Shown here piece after piece: positions 33,146 to 42,000 of a stretch of DNA of 64,000 nucleotides (position 1 is its first letter; each line of letters opens with the position of its first letter). The translations under genes were made by a program, and so were the position numbers. This DNA is from CAIYYO01 sp049299895 (GTDB lineage Archaea > Altiarchaeota > Altiarchaeia > IMC4 > QMZM01). Under the pieces are notes generated by a model. The model ran no database searches. It was not told the origin of the DNA and saw nothing but the letters and a program-made list of their open reading frames with translations. The stretch lies in assembly GCA_049299895.1 (NCBI GenBank), contig JBAQYF010000002.1, forward strand, positions 1 through 64,000, in the 5' to 3' direction.

Positions 33146-33257
33146 GGGGCTGTGGGGTAGCTTGGTCATCCTTCTAGCTTCGGGCGGCTCCCAGAGGAGA
33201 TGTTCCTTTGGATGTCAGAAAAAGTTAGAGACCTGTGTTCAAATCACGGCAGCCCCA
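33146..33257 (+). tRNA. tRNA-Pro(CGG) with a 38-nt intron
   Basis: Perfect acceptor GGGGCTG/CAGCCCC, same D- and T-arms as the first copy, anticodon stem CTAGC/GTTAG (one G-U). Loop T-T-C-G-G-G gives anticodon CGG at 33181-33183. An intron of 38 nt spans 33185-33222, again between 37 and 38. The central intron helix is less perfect than in the first gene (one mismatch). Exons are nearly identical to the first gene while introns differ, so this is a tandem duplication with a changed wobble base. Confidence 0.86.
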
Positions 33258-33268
33258 TTTGGTTCTTT

Positions 33269-33517
33269 CTAGTAGATATTCTTTCTATGTCCTGTTTTCA
33301 GTATGAGGATCTCCAGTTTATTGCTATTGACCTTATAAATTACTCTGTAGTCTCCGACGCGGAGCCGGTGTCCTTCGATGCCTACGAGTCTTTTTGTGTT
33401 CCTGTACGGGTCGTCTGCAAGTTCGCCGACTTTTCTGTATATCTGTTTTGCTATGCTGCGGTCTAATTTTTTTAATTGTTTTTCCGCCGACTCAGACCAG
33501 AGTATAGTATATTTCAT
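33269..33517 (-). CDS. relE: RelE/ParE-family toxin
   Basis: 82 residues: MKYTILWSESAEKQLKKLDR, then D-P-Y-R-N-T-K-R-L-V-G, R-L-R-V-G-D-Y-R-V-I-Y and an ending with TGHRKNIY. This is the compact RelE fold; ribosome-dependent mRNA cleavage uses basic and aromatic residues such as the Arg in DYRVIY and the C-terminal HRKNIY. It starts directly after the antitoxin stop. The pair sits between tRNA genes and tRNase Z. Confidence 0.88.
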   Translation of the reverse strand: MKYTILWSESAEKQLKKLDRSIAKQIYRKVGELADDPYRNTKRLVGIEGHRLRVGDYRVIYKVNSNKLEILILKTGHRKNIY

Positions 33518-33742
33518 TTAGAACTCCAGTTCGGCGCCCAGTTCTTCATGGGTTTTGTATTTTCCCGTCTTGACCTCTTCTTCTGCCTTTTTTATGTCCT
33601 TTTTGGTTTCTTCGCTCAGTTCGTCTGAGTCCTCCACAAGGCGTTCTATTATATCATTATATGTTTCCCTGCCGTACAATTTCTTGGAGTCAAGGGTTTT
33701 TTTGATTTCTTCGGTTATTTGTATCGTAGTTGTGGCTGCCAT
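33518..33742 (-). CDS. relB: RelB-type antitoxin
   Basis: 74 residues: MAATTTIQITEEIKKTLDSK, then Y-N-D-I-I-E-R-L-V, and an acidic C-terminal part (SEETKKDIKKAEEEVKTGKY). The N-terminal strand plus two helices is a ribbon-helix-helix DNA-binding unit; the acidic tail would neutralise the toxin. It abuts the toxin without a gap, so one mRNA and autoregulation are expected. Confidence 0.78.
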   Translation of the reverse strand: MAATTTIQITEEIKKTLDSKKLYGRETYNDIIERLVEDSDELSEETKKDIKKAEEEVKTGKYKTHEELGAELEF

Positions 33743-33916
33743 TTTCTGATAATAATTTTGATTACAAGTATTTATAATTGATTATAGTGGTCTATAAATA
33801 TTGGTTTGTTGTCTGTGCTGCATATTTACATGTTTTCTTATAGTTTATTATAATATACTATAGTATGCTATAATTGACTTGTAGAAAATAAAAATCAATG
33901 TCAGCAGAATAGCTAT
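33743..33916. other. AT-rich intergenic stretch with palindrome
   Basis: 174 nt between antitoxin and tRNase Z, very AT-rich. It contains a perfect palindrome ATACTATAGTAT at 33855-33866 amid repeated CTATA units. It is 113 nt before the antitoxin start; it may be a regulatory site or simple-sequence DNA. No gene seen. Confidence 0.45.
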
Positions 33917-34825
33917 TCACCTGTGCCTTGGGATCTTTACGCGCATGTAGTCTTCTGCGACGTATGATTCGGGGAAAATGGCTCTTGCTTCTTCTTCCAG
34001 GGGTTTGGGATCGGGGTATCGTTGCGATATGTGGGTCAGGTAGAGTTTTCTGACTCCTGCTTTTTTTGCGGTCTCCGCCGCCTGGGTGACGGTCGAGTGG
34101 TCCCTGTCTTCGACTTTTTCTATGTCCTGATGGGAGTATGTCCCGTCGTGTATCAGTATGTCTGCGCCCTGTGCCATCTCCCTTACTGCGTCGCATGCCC
34201 TGGTGTCGCCCGTGTACACTATTCTCCTTCCGGGTACCGGGTCTGCGAGCACCTGGTCCGGATCGTAGGTCTTTCCTTCGTACTCGATAGGTTCTCCTCT
34301 TTGCAGTTTGGAGAACAGGTGTCCTTCCGGTATTCCGAGGTCGAGTGCTTTCTGTTTTATGAACGCTCTTTTTGCGTCTTCCTGGAATAGAAAACCCAGG
34401 CTGTTTTTTGTGTGTTCTACCCGCGATGCGGTTATGCTGTATTTTTCCCCTTTTATCACGGTTCCTTCGTCTATCTCGTGGACCTGTATCTCTAGCGCGT
34501 CCGGCTTGAACGTGCCCATGGAGAGCATGTGGTCCAGGGTGTCTGCGATCCCCGGCGGTCCGTATATCTCAAGGGGCTTTTTTCTTTCCATGAAATCCAT
34601 GCTCTGCATCAGCCCGGGAAGGCCCATGAAGTGGTCTGCGTGGAGGTGCGAGATGAACACGTTGTTTATCCTCATATAGTTTATGCCTGCTATCCTCATC
34701 TGCCTCTGGGTTCCTTCCCCGCAGTCGAAGAGAAAATATTCCCCCATATAATCGAGGAATACCGAGGGAAGGCCTCTTTTCTCCGTGGGGAGCGAGCCTG
34801 CCGTTCCAAGGAATACTATTTCCAT
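33917..34825 (-). CDS. rnz: ribonuclease Z (tRNase Z)
   Basis: 302 residues of the metallo-beta-lactamase fold. FLGTAGSLPTEKRGLPS at the N-terminus, the zinc motif H-L-H-A-D-H-F-M-G-L, VYTGDTRACD, D-I-L-I-H-D-G-T-Y, and HIS near the C-terminus are the short-form tRNase Z pattern. It removes 3' trailers of tRNA precursors, which fits tRNAs here that lack an encoded CCA. Downstream of the tRNA-Pro pair but on the opposite strand. Confidence 0.93.
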   Translation of the reverse strand: MEIVFLGTAGSLPTEKRGLPSVFLDYMGEYFLFDCGEGTQRQMRIAGINYMRINNVFISHLHADHFMGLPGLMQSMDFMERKKPLEIYGPPGIADTLDHMLSMGTFKPDALEIQVHEIDEGTVIKGEKYSITASRVEHTKNSLGFLFQEDAKRAFIKQKALDLGIPEGHLFSKLQRGEPIEYEGKTYDPDQVLADPVPGRRIVYTGDTRACDAVREMAQGADILIHDGTYSHQDIEKVEDRDHSTVTQAAETAKKAGVRKLYLTHISQRYPDPKPLEEEARAIFPESYVAEDYMRVKIPRHR

Positions 34826-34920
34826 TGTTCTTGTTTATAAAATTGGTCTTTTGACGTAATATGCTGGTTGATGCGGCCTGTAAGTTAATTAATGCTTTCG
34901 GCCTATAGTATATCTGTTCA

Positions 34921-36228
34921 GTGAGTGTTTTGATAATGCACGCAAAGAATATATGTCTCTGGCATCTTGTCGGCGTTTGCATAGTATTAGCCCTGGTCCT
35001 GCCGGGAGTTTACGCGGAGAATGTCTGTACGACATGCTGCGCGCCGGGTTCAACTATATGCAAAGGCAGTTGTAATTCAGGGGTCTTTGATTTTTCCGGT
35101 CAGGCGGTGACTCTGTGCGAGTGGAACGGGTATGCGGTAGTTATCAATACGACCTCCCAGGAATACTCAAGAGGAGACTGCACTGATGCTAGCCTTGTAT
35201 GTACGGCGGTCGCTACGACTACTACGCAGGCTTCTGCGTCTACGTCTGCTGCGCCGACTACAACTGATCCGGGTACGACAACGTCCTGGGGTTCTACAAG
35301 CACAACCACTCAAAACGCAACAACCACCACTACATCCGCGTCTTCTACAACCACTTTATCCGGCTCTACGACAGTTCCTGTGTCTACTACTACGACAAAG
35401 GCTTCTACTTCCACTACTAAAGGCCAGAGCGGCGGTGGCGGGGGCAGCAAGACGCCTAACACGGCCGTTCCGTTGGTCACTACCTCTACTGTTTATAAGG
35501 TTACAGTCACCACCGGAGCGTCTGCGTCTGCGTTGTCCGTTCAGTTCGTTTCAACTACCCTTGAATCCGGTATGACTACGTCGACGGTTCTTTCAAATGG
35601 GCCCGGTTATACCCCAACTACTTTAGCTCCTGTTTTTCTTGTTGTGGAGATAATCTCTCCCCTGCCCGGGGCAAGCGCCTCCAACGTTCAGGATATCCGT
35701 TTGCGCGTTCGTTATCCTAATAATACTCTTATCTCTGATCGATCTTTGAATGTTGTGGCGGGAACTGAGACTGTTTCTTTGGTTCGCATTGGTGATTTTT
35801 TCGTGGGCAAATACTCCCCTCCAAGCAATATGTCTGAATTGAACATCTATGTTTCCGATCGTTTGGGTTATTCAGGCAAGGCCGGTGTGAAGCTTGTTGC
35901 CTCTACTGATTTGATTGATGGGAGGATTGTGCAGGCGGCGGGTTCTTTTGGTCTTGTGGCCGTGGGGATATTTACGGTGTTCGTTGTGCCTCTGTTACTC
36001 CTCAGGCGTTTCCGGGGTTCAAAAGCGGATAATAGCATAGAGAAAGGCCAGTATAATGAAGTAAAGAAGATGATCAATTCCCTGAACAAGGAGGAGGAGG
36101 ATGAGAGTATTTCCAAATGGGTTTTTGATAAGCTCTCCCACGGAGAAGATCCTGAGGTCTTGAAGAAGGGGTTGAAAGAGATGGGTTATGATGCGAAAAT
36201 AGTGGATAAAGTGCTCGACAGTCAATGA
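34921..36228 (+). CDS. Thr-rich surface protein with Ig-like domain, membrane span and GEDPE tail
   Basis: 435 residues. Signal peptide 1-31, then a Cys module (C-T-T-C-C-A-P-G-S-T-I-C-K) also found twice in the protein at 39081, a long Thr/Ser/Ala linker (about 100-235), an Ig-like domain with Y-P-N-N-T-L-I-S-D, a membrane helix at about 335-357, and a cytosolic tail ending WVFDKLSHGEDPEVLKKGLK plus EMGYDAKIVDKVL. It lacks the HEYYTRK helix of its relatives. The tail motif recurs in four other proteins of the window. It is followed 50 nt later by the HAD gene on the same strand. Confidence 0.75.
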   Translation: MSVLIMHAKNICLWHLVGVCIVLALVLPGVYAENVCTTCCAPGSTICKGSCNSGVFDFSGQAVTLCEWNGYAVVINTTSQEYSRGDCTDASLVCTAVATTTTQASASTSAAPTTTDPGTTTSWGSTSTTTQNATTTTTSASSTTTLSGSTTVPVSTTTTKASTSTTKGQSGGGGGSKTPNTAVPLVTTSTVYKVTVTTGASASALSVQFVSTTLESGMTTSTVLSNGPGYTPTTLAPVFLVVEIISPLPGASASNVQDIRLRVRYPNNTLISDRSLNVVAGTETVSLVRIGDFFVGKYSPPSNMSELNIYVSDRLGYSGKAGVKLVASTDLIDGRIVQAAGSFGLVAVGIFTVFVVPLLLLRRFRGSKADNSIEKGQYNEVKKMINSLNKEEEDESISKWVFDKLSHGEDPEVLKKGLKEMGYDAKIVDKVLDSQ

Positions 36229-36278
36229 GTCTGCTGTTTTTGTTCTTTTAAGCCGTATAAGATACAAGGTGCTATAAC

Positions 36279-37295
36279 ATGTTTCCAGACGGCCTCAGGC
36301 TTTTGATATGGGATATTGACGGCGTTTTGTTCCATGTCAGGGACTCCTACAGGAGAGCTATCATAGACTCAGTACAATACTACTTTTCCGATCTTATCGG
36401 CCTGTCCTTGAAAAAACCCCTCATGGATGCAGGAGACACTCAGAAATTCAAATATATCACGGGATTCAACGACGACTGGAAGCTTACATACGCCTGCGTG
36501 CTATGTTTCCTTGCGGAACTGGCAAAAGACCGCGCTCTCCCGGAGACGGATGATCCGGCCGATCTTGCCGGTATGCGTCGCGCGCTTAAGAAATTGGGAG
36601 AATCCGTGCATGGATGGGTGCCTGAAACAAACCTGGGCATTGTTACTGAGAAAATAAGATCCTGCGGGGACGGACTAGAGGGTACTCAACTGGCCCTTTC
36701 GGAATTGTACGGGGCGGACGTGCTTGCGCAAGCCGGGCGTTTCTGGTATACCGATGTTATCAAGAGACTCTTCCAGGAGCTGTATCTCGGGGAGGAGCTC
36801 TATAAGTTGAAATATTCCGAAGATACTGTGTTCTTCCACGGGTCCGGTTTTATACGGGACGAAAAAGCCCTGGTCTCCGCGGATACGCTTGAAAAACTGG
36901 GCAGCCTTTTCCATATGGGCATTGCCAGCGGAAGAGAGCGTTTTGAGGCGGAATATTCCTTGAAATTACATGGATTAGACCGCTTCTTCCCCCCGGACCA
37001 AATAATCTCCTCGGAGGAAGTCCGTCATGGAAAACCCGACCCCGAGTCCCTGCTCCTATGCCGGAAGCGCATGATGGGAAAATACGCCCTTATGGCCGAC
37101 GAAGCGTCTGCCGCTTACGTTGGAGACTCCGTGGACGATATAAGGGCCTCCAAAAACGCAGGATTCTACTCCATCGGAGTATTATCCGCATCCTTCAATG
37201 AAACGGATCAGACGAGGCTGCGTCGCGAATTTGTCTCTCTTGGCTGTGATTACGTAGTCGAGGATGCGGGAGAACTTATAAACTTGTTTTCTTGA
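36279..37295 (+). CDS. HAD-superfamily hydrolase
   Basis: 338 residues. HAD motifs: D-I-D-G-V-L (12-17, nucleophile Asp12), S-G-R-E (motif II Ser), H-G-K-P-D-P-E (motif III Lys) and Y-V-G-D-S-V-D-D-I (motif IV). The segments SYRRAI and FKYITGFNDDWKLT recall the TIGR01548-type subfamily, some members of which are linked to histidine synthesis. An insert of about 100 residues in the middle makes it longer than usual. It stands within a run of surface-protein genes, so a phosphatase role in surface assembly is also possible. Substrate unknown. Confidence 0.75.
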   Translation: MFPDGLRLLIWDIDGVLFHVRDSYRRAIIDSVQYYFSDLIGLSLKKPLMDAGDTQKFKYITGFNDDWKLTYACVLCFLAELAKDRALPETDDPADLAGMRRALKKLGESVHGWVPETNLGIVTEKIRSCGDGLEGTQLALSELYGADVLAQAGRFWYTDVIKRLFQELYLGEELYKLKYSEDTVFFHGSGFIRDEKALVSADTLEKLGSLFHMGIASGRERFEAEYSLKLHGLDRFFPPDQIISSEEVRHGKPDPESLLLCRKRMMGKYALMADEASAAYVGDSVDDIRASKNAGFYSIGVLSASFNETDQTRLRREFVSLGCDYVVEDAGELINLFS

Positions 37296-37354
37296 AGGCT
37301 TATTGCTTATTTATTATTGATCTTTTTATTCTATTATTCGTAAAATTAAATGAC

Positions 37355-39070
37355 ATGGAAAAAAGCGTTCACAGATTATTTTTTATTTGGCTTATAGGAA
37401 TCTCGCTTTCCATAACTTTCTGTCTCCCCGCATCGAACGATGCGTATGCGGTGTCGACTGACGCTTACGACTCTATCCTGCTGGCTAACGTCGGGGGCCC
37501 ATACTCCGGCGAAGTGGGGCAGGAGATATCCTTCGACGGCTCCGGCTCCCGCGAAGCAAAGAACATAGAGTCCTATCTCTGGGATTTTGGAGACGGCGAG
37601 ACCGGGAACGGGCGGATTACGACCCACCGCTACATGCAGGCGGGTTTTTATAATGCTACTCTCGCAGTTATCGATTTCAGCGGCGAAAAAAACATCGATC
37701 GCACGGGGGTATACATACGGAATGTGGAACTCTCAGTCGAAGCGATAATATCCCCCGGGAAGGCAAAATATGAGTACGGAGACAGCATAACCTCGATAGA
37801 CGTCATTGTGCGCTACCCGAATAATTCCGGCGTTGAACGGGCAACGGTTTCCGGGGCAATTACCGGGAAGAGACATAAAGACCTGAGATTCACCGAAAAA
37901 GGGATCGGCAGATACCACGCTGAGGAGCTTTACCCGATCCTGAAAGACGAGGGAAGTTTTGTGGAGATATCCGTAAAAGCCGTGGATGCCTACGGCAACA
38001 GCGGTGAGCGCGTGGGCAAGATTCTGGTGTCTCCTGCTGATGCGGATTTCAAACTGATCCTGGAAGAGCCGGCGGATCGTGTCTTTTCATACGGGCAGCG
38101 TGTCAGATTCAAGGCCCGGCTCAACACATTCGGCAAATCATTGGAGAACGACTCGGTAAGCCTCTATGAAGGGTGGTCGGGCAAGAATTACTCCTACACC
38201 AAAAAAGACGGGGAATACTATTATACCTATGAGATACCGAGAGACGCGCAAAAAGAGATAGCGTTCCTCGTCAACGGAAAAGCCGTGGTGGACGGGAAGC
38301 CTTACACTTATGCGGAAATAATAGAATTCGGCATAAGCAACAAACTTAGCATCGGATTCATCGAGCCGACCTTGGGCGAATACGCATCAAACGTCTCCCG
38401 GGTAGTTCTCAATATCACCTACCCCAACGGAGAACAAATTCGCAGCGATCGCCTTAAGGCGGTGGTGAACGGAGAGCCGGCGATTCTGAACAGAGAGGAT
38501 CTGCTGTTCGTTGCCAATCACACCGTCAAAGCCGGGGAGAGAATACTCAAGGTTAGCGTGGAAGACTCTATGGGGAATACCGGGACATCCGAGATTCAAC
38601 TCATTCCTGAGAACACCCGGCCGTGGATAGACTCCTTTACGCTGGTTGCGGCCCTCTCAGTAATCGTGGTCAGCGCGCTGTTGATCGCGGCGTCTCTAAG
38701 ATATTATTATACGAAGCGTCACAAGGATGACCTCAAGCGCGAATACGAGGAATTAAAGCAGCAGCGTGAAGCCTTAAAAAAGCTCATGAAGACCATAATG
38801 CACGAGTACTACACCCGCAAGATCACTTCTGAAGACGCCAAAAAAAGGATGCTGGACTACGAAAAAGAACTCCTGATAGAACGGGAAAAGATGCGAAGCG
38901 TCCTCCACAAGCTGGGCATCAAGATGGAGACTGAAGGAAAAGAGGAAGTAATAGAGTGGATAGTTGAAAAACTGGATCAGGGAGAAGATCCGGAGCTGTT
39001 AAAAGAGGGGCTTGCGGATACCGGCATCGATCCGAAGATCGTGGACGACATAAAGAAAAACTTGATATAA
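37355..39070 (+). CDS. PKD-domain surface protein with full HEYYTRK-GEDPE cytosolic tail
   Basis: 571 residues from ATG at 37355 (MEKSVHRLFFIW); a TTG further up would add a second hydrophobic leader. Signal peptide, PKD domain (VGGPYSGEVGQEISFDGSGS, then LWDFGDGE), three Ig-like domains (one with Y-P-N-N-S-G, one with Y-P-N-G-E-Q-I-R-S-D), membrane helix at about 425-447, then about 124 cytosolic residues. These comprise a charged helix with M-H-E-Y-Y-T-R-K-I-T and a C-terminal W-I-V-E-K-L-D-Q-G-E-D-P-E module. Tightly followed (10 nt) by the 1409-residue paralogue. Confidence 0.78.
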   Translation: MEKSVHRLFFIWLIGISLSITFCLPASNDAYAVSTDAYDSILLANVGGPYSGEVGQEISFDGSGSREAKNIESYLWDFGDGETGNGRITTHRYMQAGFYNATLAVIDFSGEKNIDRTGVYIRNVELSVEAIISPGKAKYEYGDSITSIDVIVRYPNNSGVERATVSGAITGKRHKDLRFTEKGIGRYHAEELYPILKDEGSFVEISVKAVDAYGNSGERVGKILVSPADADFKLILEEPADRVFSYGQRVRFKARLNTFGKSLENDSVSLYEGWSGKNYSYTKKDGEYYYTYEIPRDAQKEIAFLVNGKAVVDGKPYTYAEIIEFGISNKLSIGFIEPTLGEYASNVSRVVLNITYPNGEQIRSDRLKAVVNGEPAILNREDLLFVANHTVKAGERILKVSVEDSMGNTGTSEIQLIPENTRPWIDSFTLVAALSVIVVSALLIAASLRYYYTKRHKDDLKREYEELKQQREALKKLMKTIMHEYYTRKITSEDAKKRMLDYEKELLIEREKMRSVLHKLGIKMETEGKEEVIEWIVEKLDQGEDPELLKEGLADTGIDPKIVDDIKKNLI

Positions 39071-39080
39071 CAATTGTAAC

Positions 39081-42000
39081 ATGGAAAAAAAGATTTTACG
39101 GTACTCGGTGATCCGGGCTACGTTGATAGCAACTGGTTTCCTGTTTTTCGGCCTTTTACTCCAACCTGCCGTGAACGCGCCTGCAAGGGACGTGGTTTGC
39201 TGGAGCGGAGGCAATGACGTTTATCTTGCTTACGGTACGTTATATCAGAGCGATCCCTCAGGTTATCGTCAAATGATGAAGTTCTGCAAATGCGCATCAT
39301 CCGATCATAGATATGGCTATAAGAGCTATAAGGGCAGCAGCGGTTCAGGCGCGGCTGTAAACTATACGAACAATGACAACAACACCCTTTGGTTTGCTAC
39401 TTCCGGGTATCAATCTTACAGAACTAGAAACGTGCAGTGTCTTGACGGAAATTGGTATGCTACTAAAAACACATATTACATCCTGGAGGACCTTGCATCG
39501 ACTACGACGTCGACCACCGCTGCGACTACAACGACTATTACTGTCACTTCCTCGACTACGACCACGTCTACTACAACTACGACCACCTCGACCACTACTC
39601 TTGCGGGAAATAGTATTTGTTATGATTGTTGCGCTCAAGGGGCGGGGGTATGCGAGTTTTGGTGCACTAATCCTGCGCACTACAAGGTGACTGCGAATGT
39701 ATACGGTTGTACGTATGATGGCGTGAATGTTTTGGTTGATTATGGGTTTGGTTCCTATCGATATGGCTGTACGGGCGGCAGTTGCTCTCCCATAGTTGCT
39801 GTAACAACTACGACGACTACAACAGTTGCAATAACTACGACGACTACTACTATAATTGCAACAACTACTACAAGCACTACATCTTCGACGAGCACCACTC
39901 TTTTGGCAGGTTCCGGAATATGTTTTGACTGTTGCTCCAAGGGGAGTGTCTGTAAGTTTTACTGCGGCAATGATTATAATCGTTTGCCCGGAACTGTCGA
40001 CAGCTGCACTTATGATGCCTCGACAAAACAGTTGAAAATATATTATGGTGGCGGCAGCTCTTGGTCGAGCACCTGCATGGTAGCGTACTGTCCTGGGGCG
40101 GTAGTTACAACCACTACAACCTCCTCGAGCACCACTACGACAACTTCTACCACGTCAACTACGTCCACGACTCTTGCGTCTATCGGGGGATTATGTAATC
40201 CCGCTTCCCAATGCCAGTACGGCCTTACCTGCAGTTACGGAGTATGCTGCTATGATAAGCAGTGCGGATTGTCCGGTGCGTCAAGCAAGTGTTACGCTGA
40301 TGGCGACAACGTAACCGGCACCTCTCTTGACGCTTTCTGCAGGGCCGGCACATGGAAGGTAATGCCTTTTGGAGACGGGTGTTCCGATACCTATCCGTGC
40401 GAGTCGTCTGATACAACTTGTACCAATCACAAGTGCCTTCTGAAAAAGGGCGTGAGCGGCTGCTCTGAAGTCTTGGAAGCATCCGCGTCAAGCGGTAAGT
40501 GCGCAACGGGATACTGCAGCTATGCAATATGCTGCGCTTCAAGTGAATGCGGCTGGAGTGCGGAGGCGGGCAATCCGTCTATGTGCATATCGGATGATGG
40601 CAAGAAGTCCGATATTCTGCTGGAGGGCGTCTGCAGGAACGGAAAATGGTATACCCTGTTGGGTGGCTTTGGCTGCAATGACGGCGTGTGGCCTTGTGAC
40701 GCCGGCATATGTAATCCGGATAAATATACTGCCGGCCAACGGTACTACTGCCAGTTGCGGGACGGTGAAAAATGTAATGATCCAAATGAATGCCTCACGG
40801 AATATTGCAATGCTTCCGGGGTATGCTCTCAGAAGGTTTTATCCACGTCTTCCACATCTGCTGCATCTACAACCACATTATGCGCCACCCTGAACTTGAT
40901 AAAATATGAAGACCTAAACGGAAACGGAATAAAAGACTCCGGTGAACCCGGGCTTGCAGGATTTAACTTCAGCGTATCGGGTCCCTCCCATCTCAGTCTG
41001 AAAACGAACTCTTACGGGTCTGCATATGTAAGCTGCATAATCCCCGGGGCCTATACGATAACTGAAGTAGTTCCGGCCGGCTGGGAGCCGACCCAGGGCA
41101 ATCCACAGCAGGTTTCATTGGATCATAGCTACTCGGCTTCTATATACTTTGGGAACAAGAAAGTAACTGCTGAAACCACTTCCTCCACTACGACAACTAC
41201 CTCAGTTGCGACTTCCACCTCCGCGGCTCAGACGCACTCAGGCGGAGAGGAGGAGCATGAAACCACTTCGACAACCTCCCAGGAGGTGACTACAACGATT
41301 GCTGTTACAACTACGACGGTTACAGTTGCCACTACAACTGTTGCAGTGACTTCATCCACAGTTGCGGCACCCACAACGAGCATAGGAGCGACCACGCTGA
41401 CTACGTCCACGCTGTATGATACCTTTAATTCAAGCATGGGCGCATCCACAACAGTCATGGAAGCGACCACGCTGGGTTCGACGCTATATGACGTAGTCGG
41501 TTCAAGCATGGGCACACCCACGACGGAAGTCGTATCTATCGTTACCTACGTTTCAGTGTCCACGCAACCCGGGGGAGAGACCGTGACCACGCACAAGCCC
41601 GAACCCGGTTCCGACAGTGATTCAACCATGCCGGGCAGCGCTACGACCATGCCCAAGGAAGCAGAAGCAGACGATGCTAAATTACTCATCTCTGAAGGTT
41701 CGGAGCCAGTCGCCGACGCGGGGGGTCCGTATACTGCAGCAGTGGGGATGCCGGTCGTATTCAATGCGTCGAAGTCTGTTGCCGCAGGCAGCATAAACCG
41801 CTACATATGGGACTACGGAGACGGCCAATCGTCTGAAGGGCCCGTAACCGAGCACGTATACGTTGTTCCGGGATTATACAGGGCTACCCTGTCCATCATC
41901 GATGAAGTGGGCAGGAGCGATCTGGACAGTAAACCTGTATACATCTCCGAATCCGGCGTTTACATTGATATCTCCGCTTATCCCCAGCAGGAACGCTACA

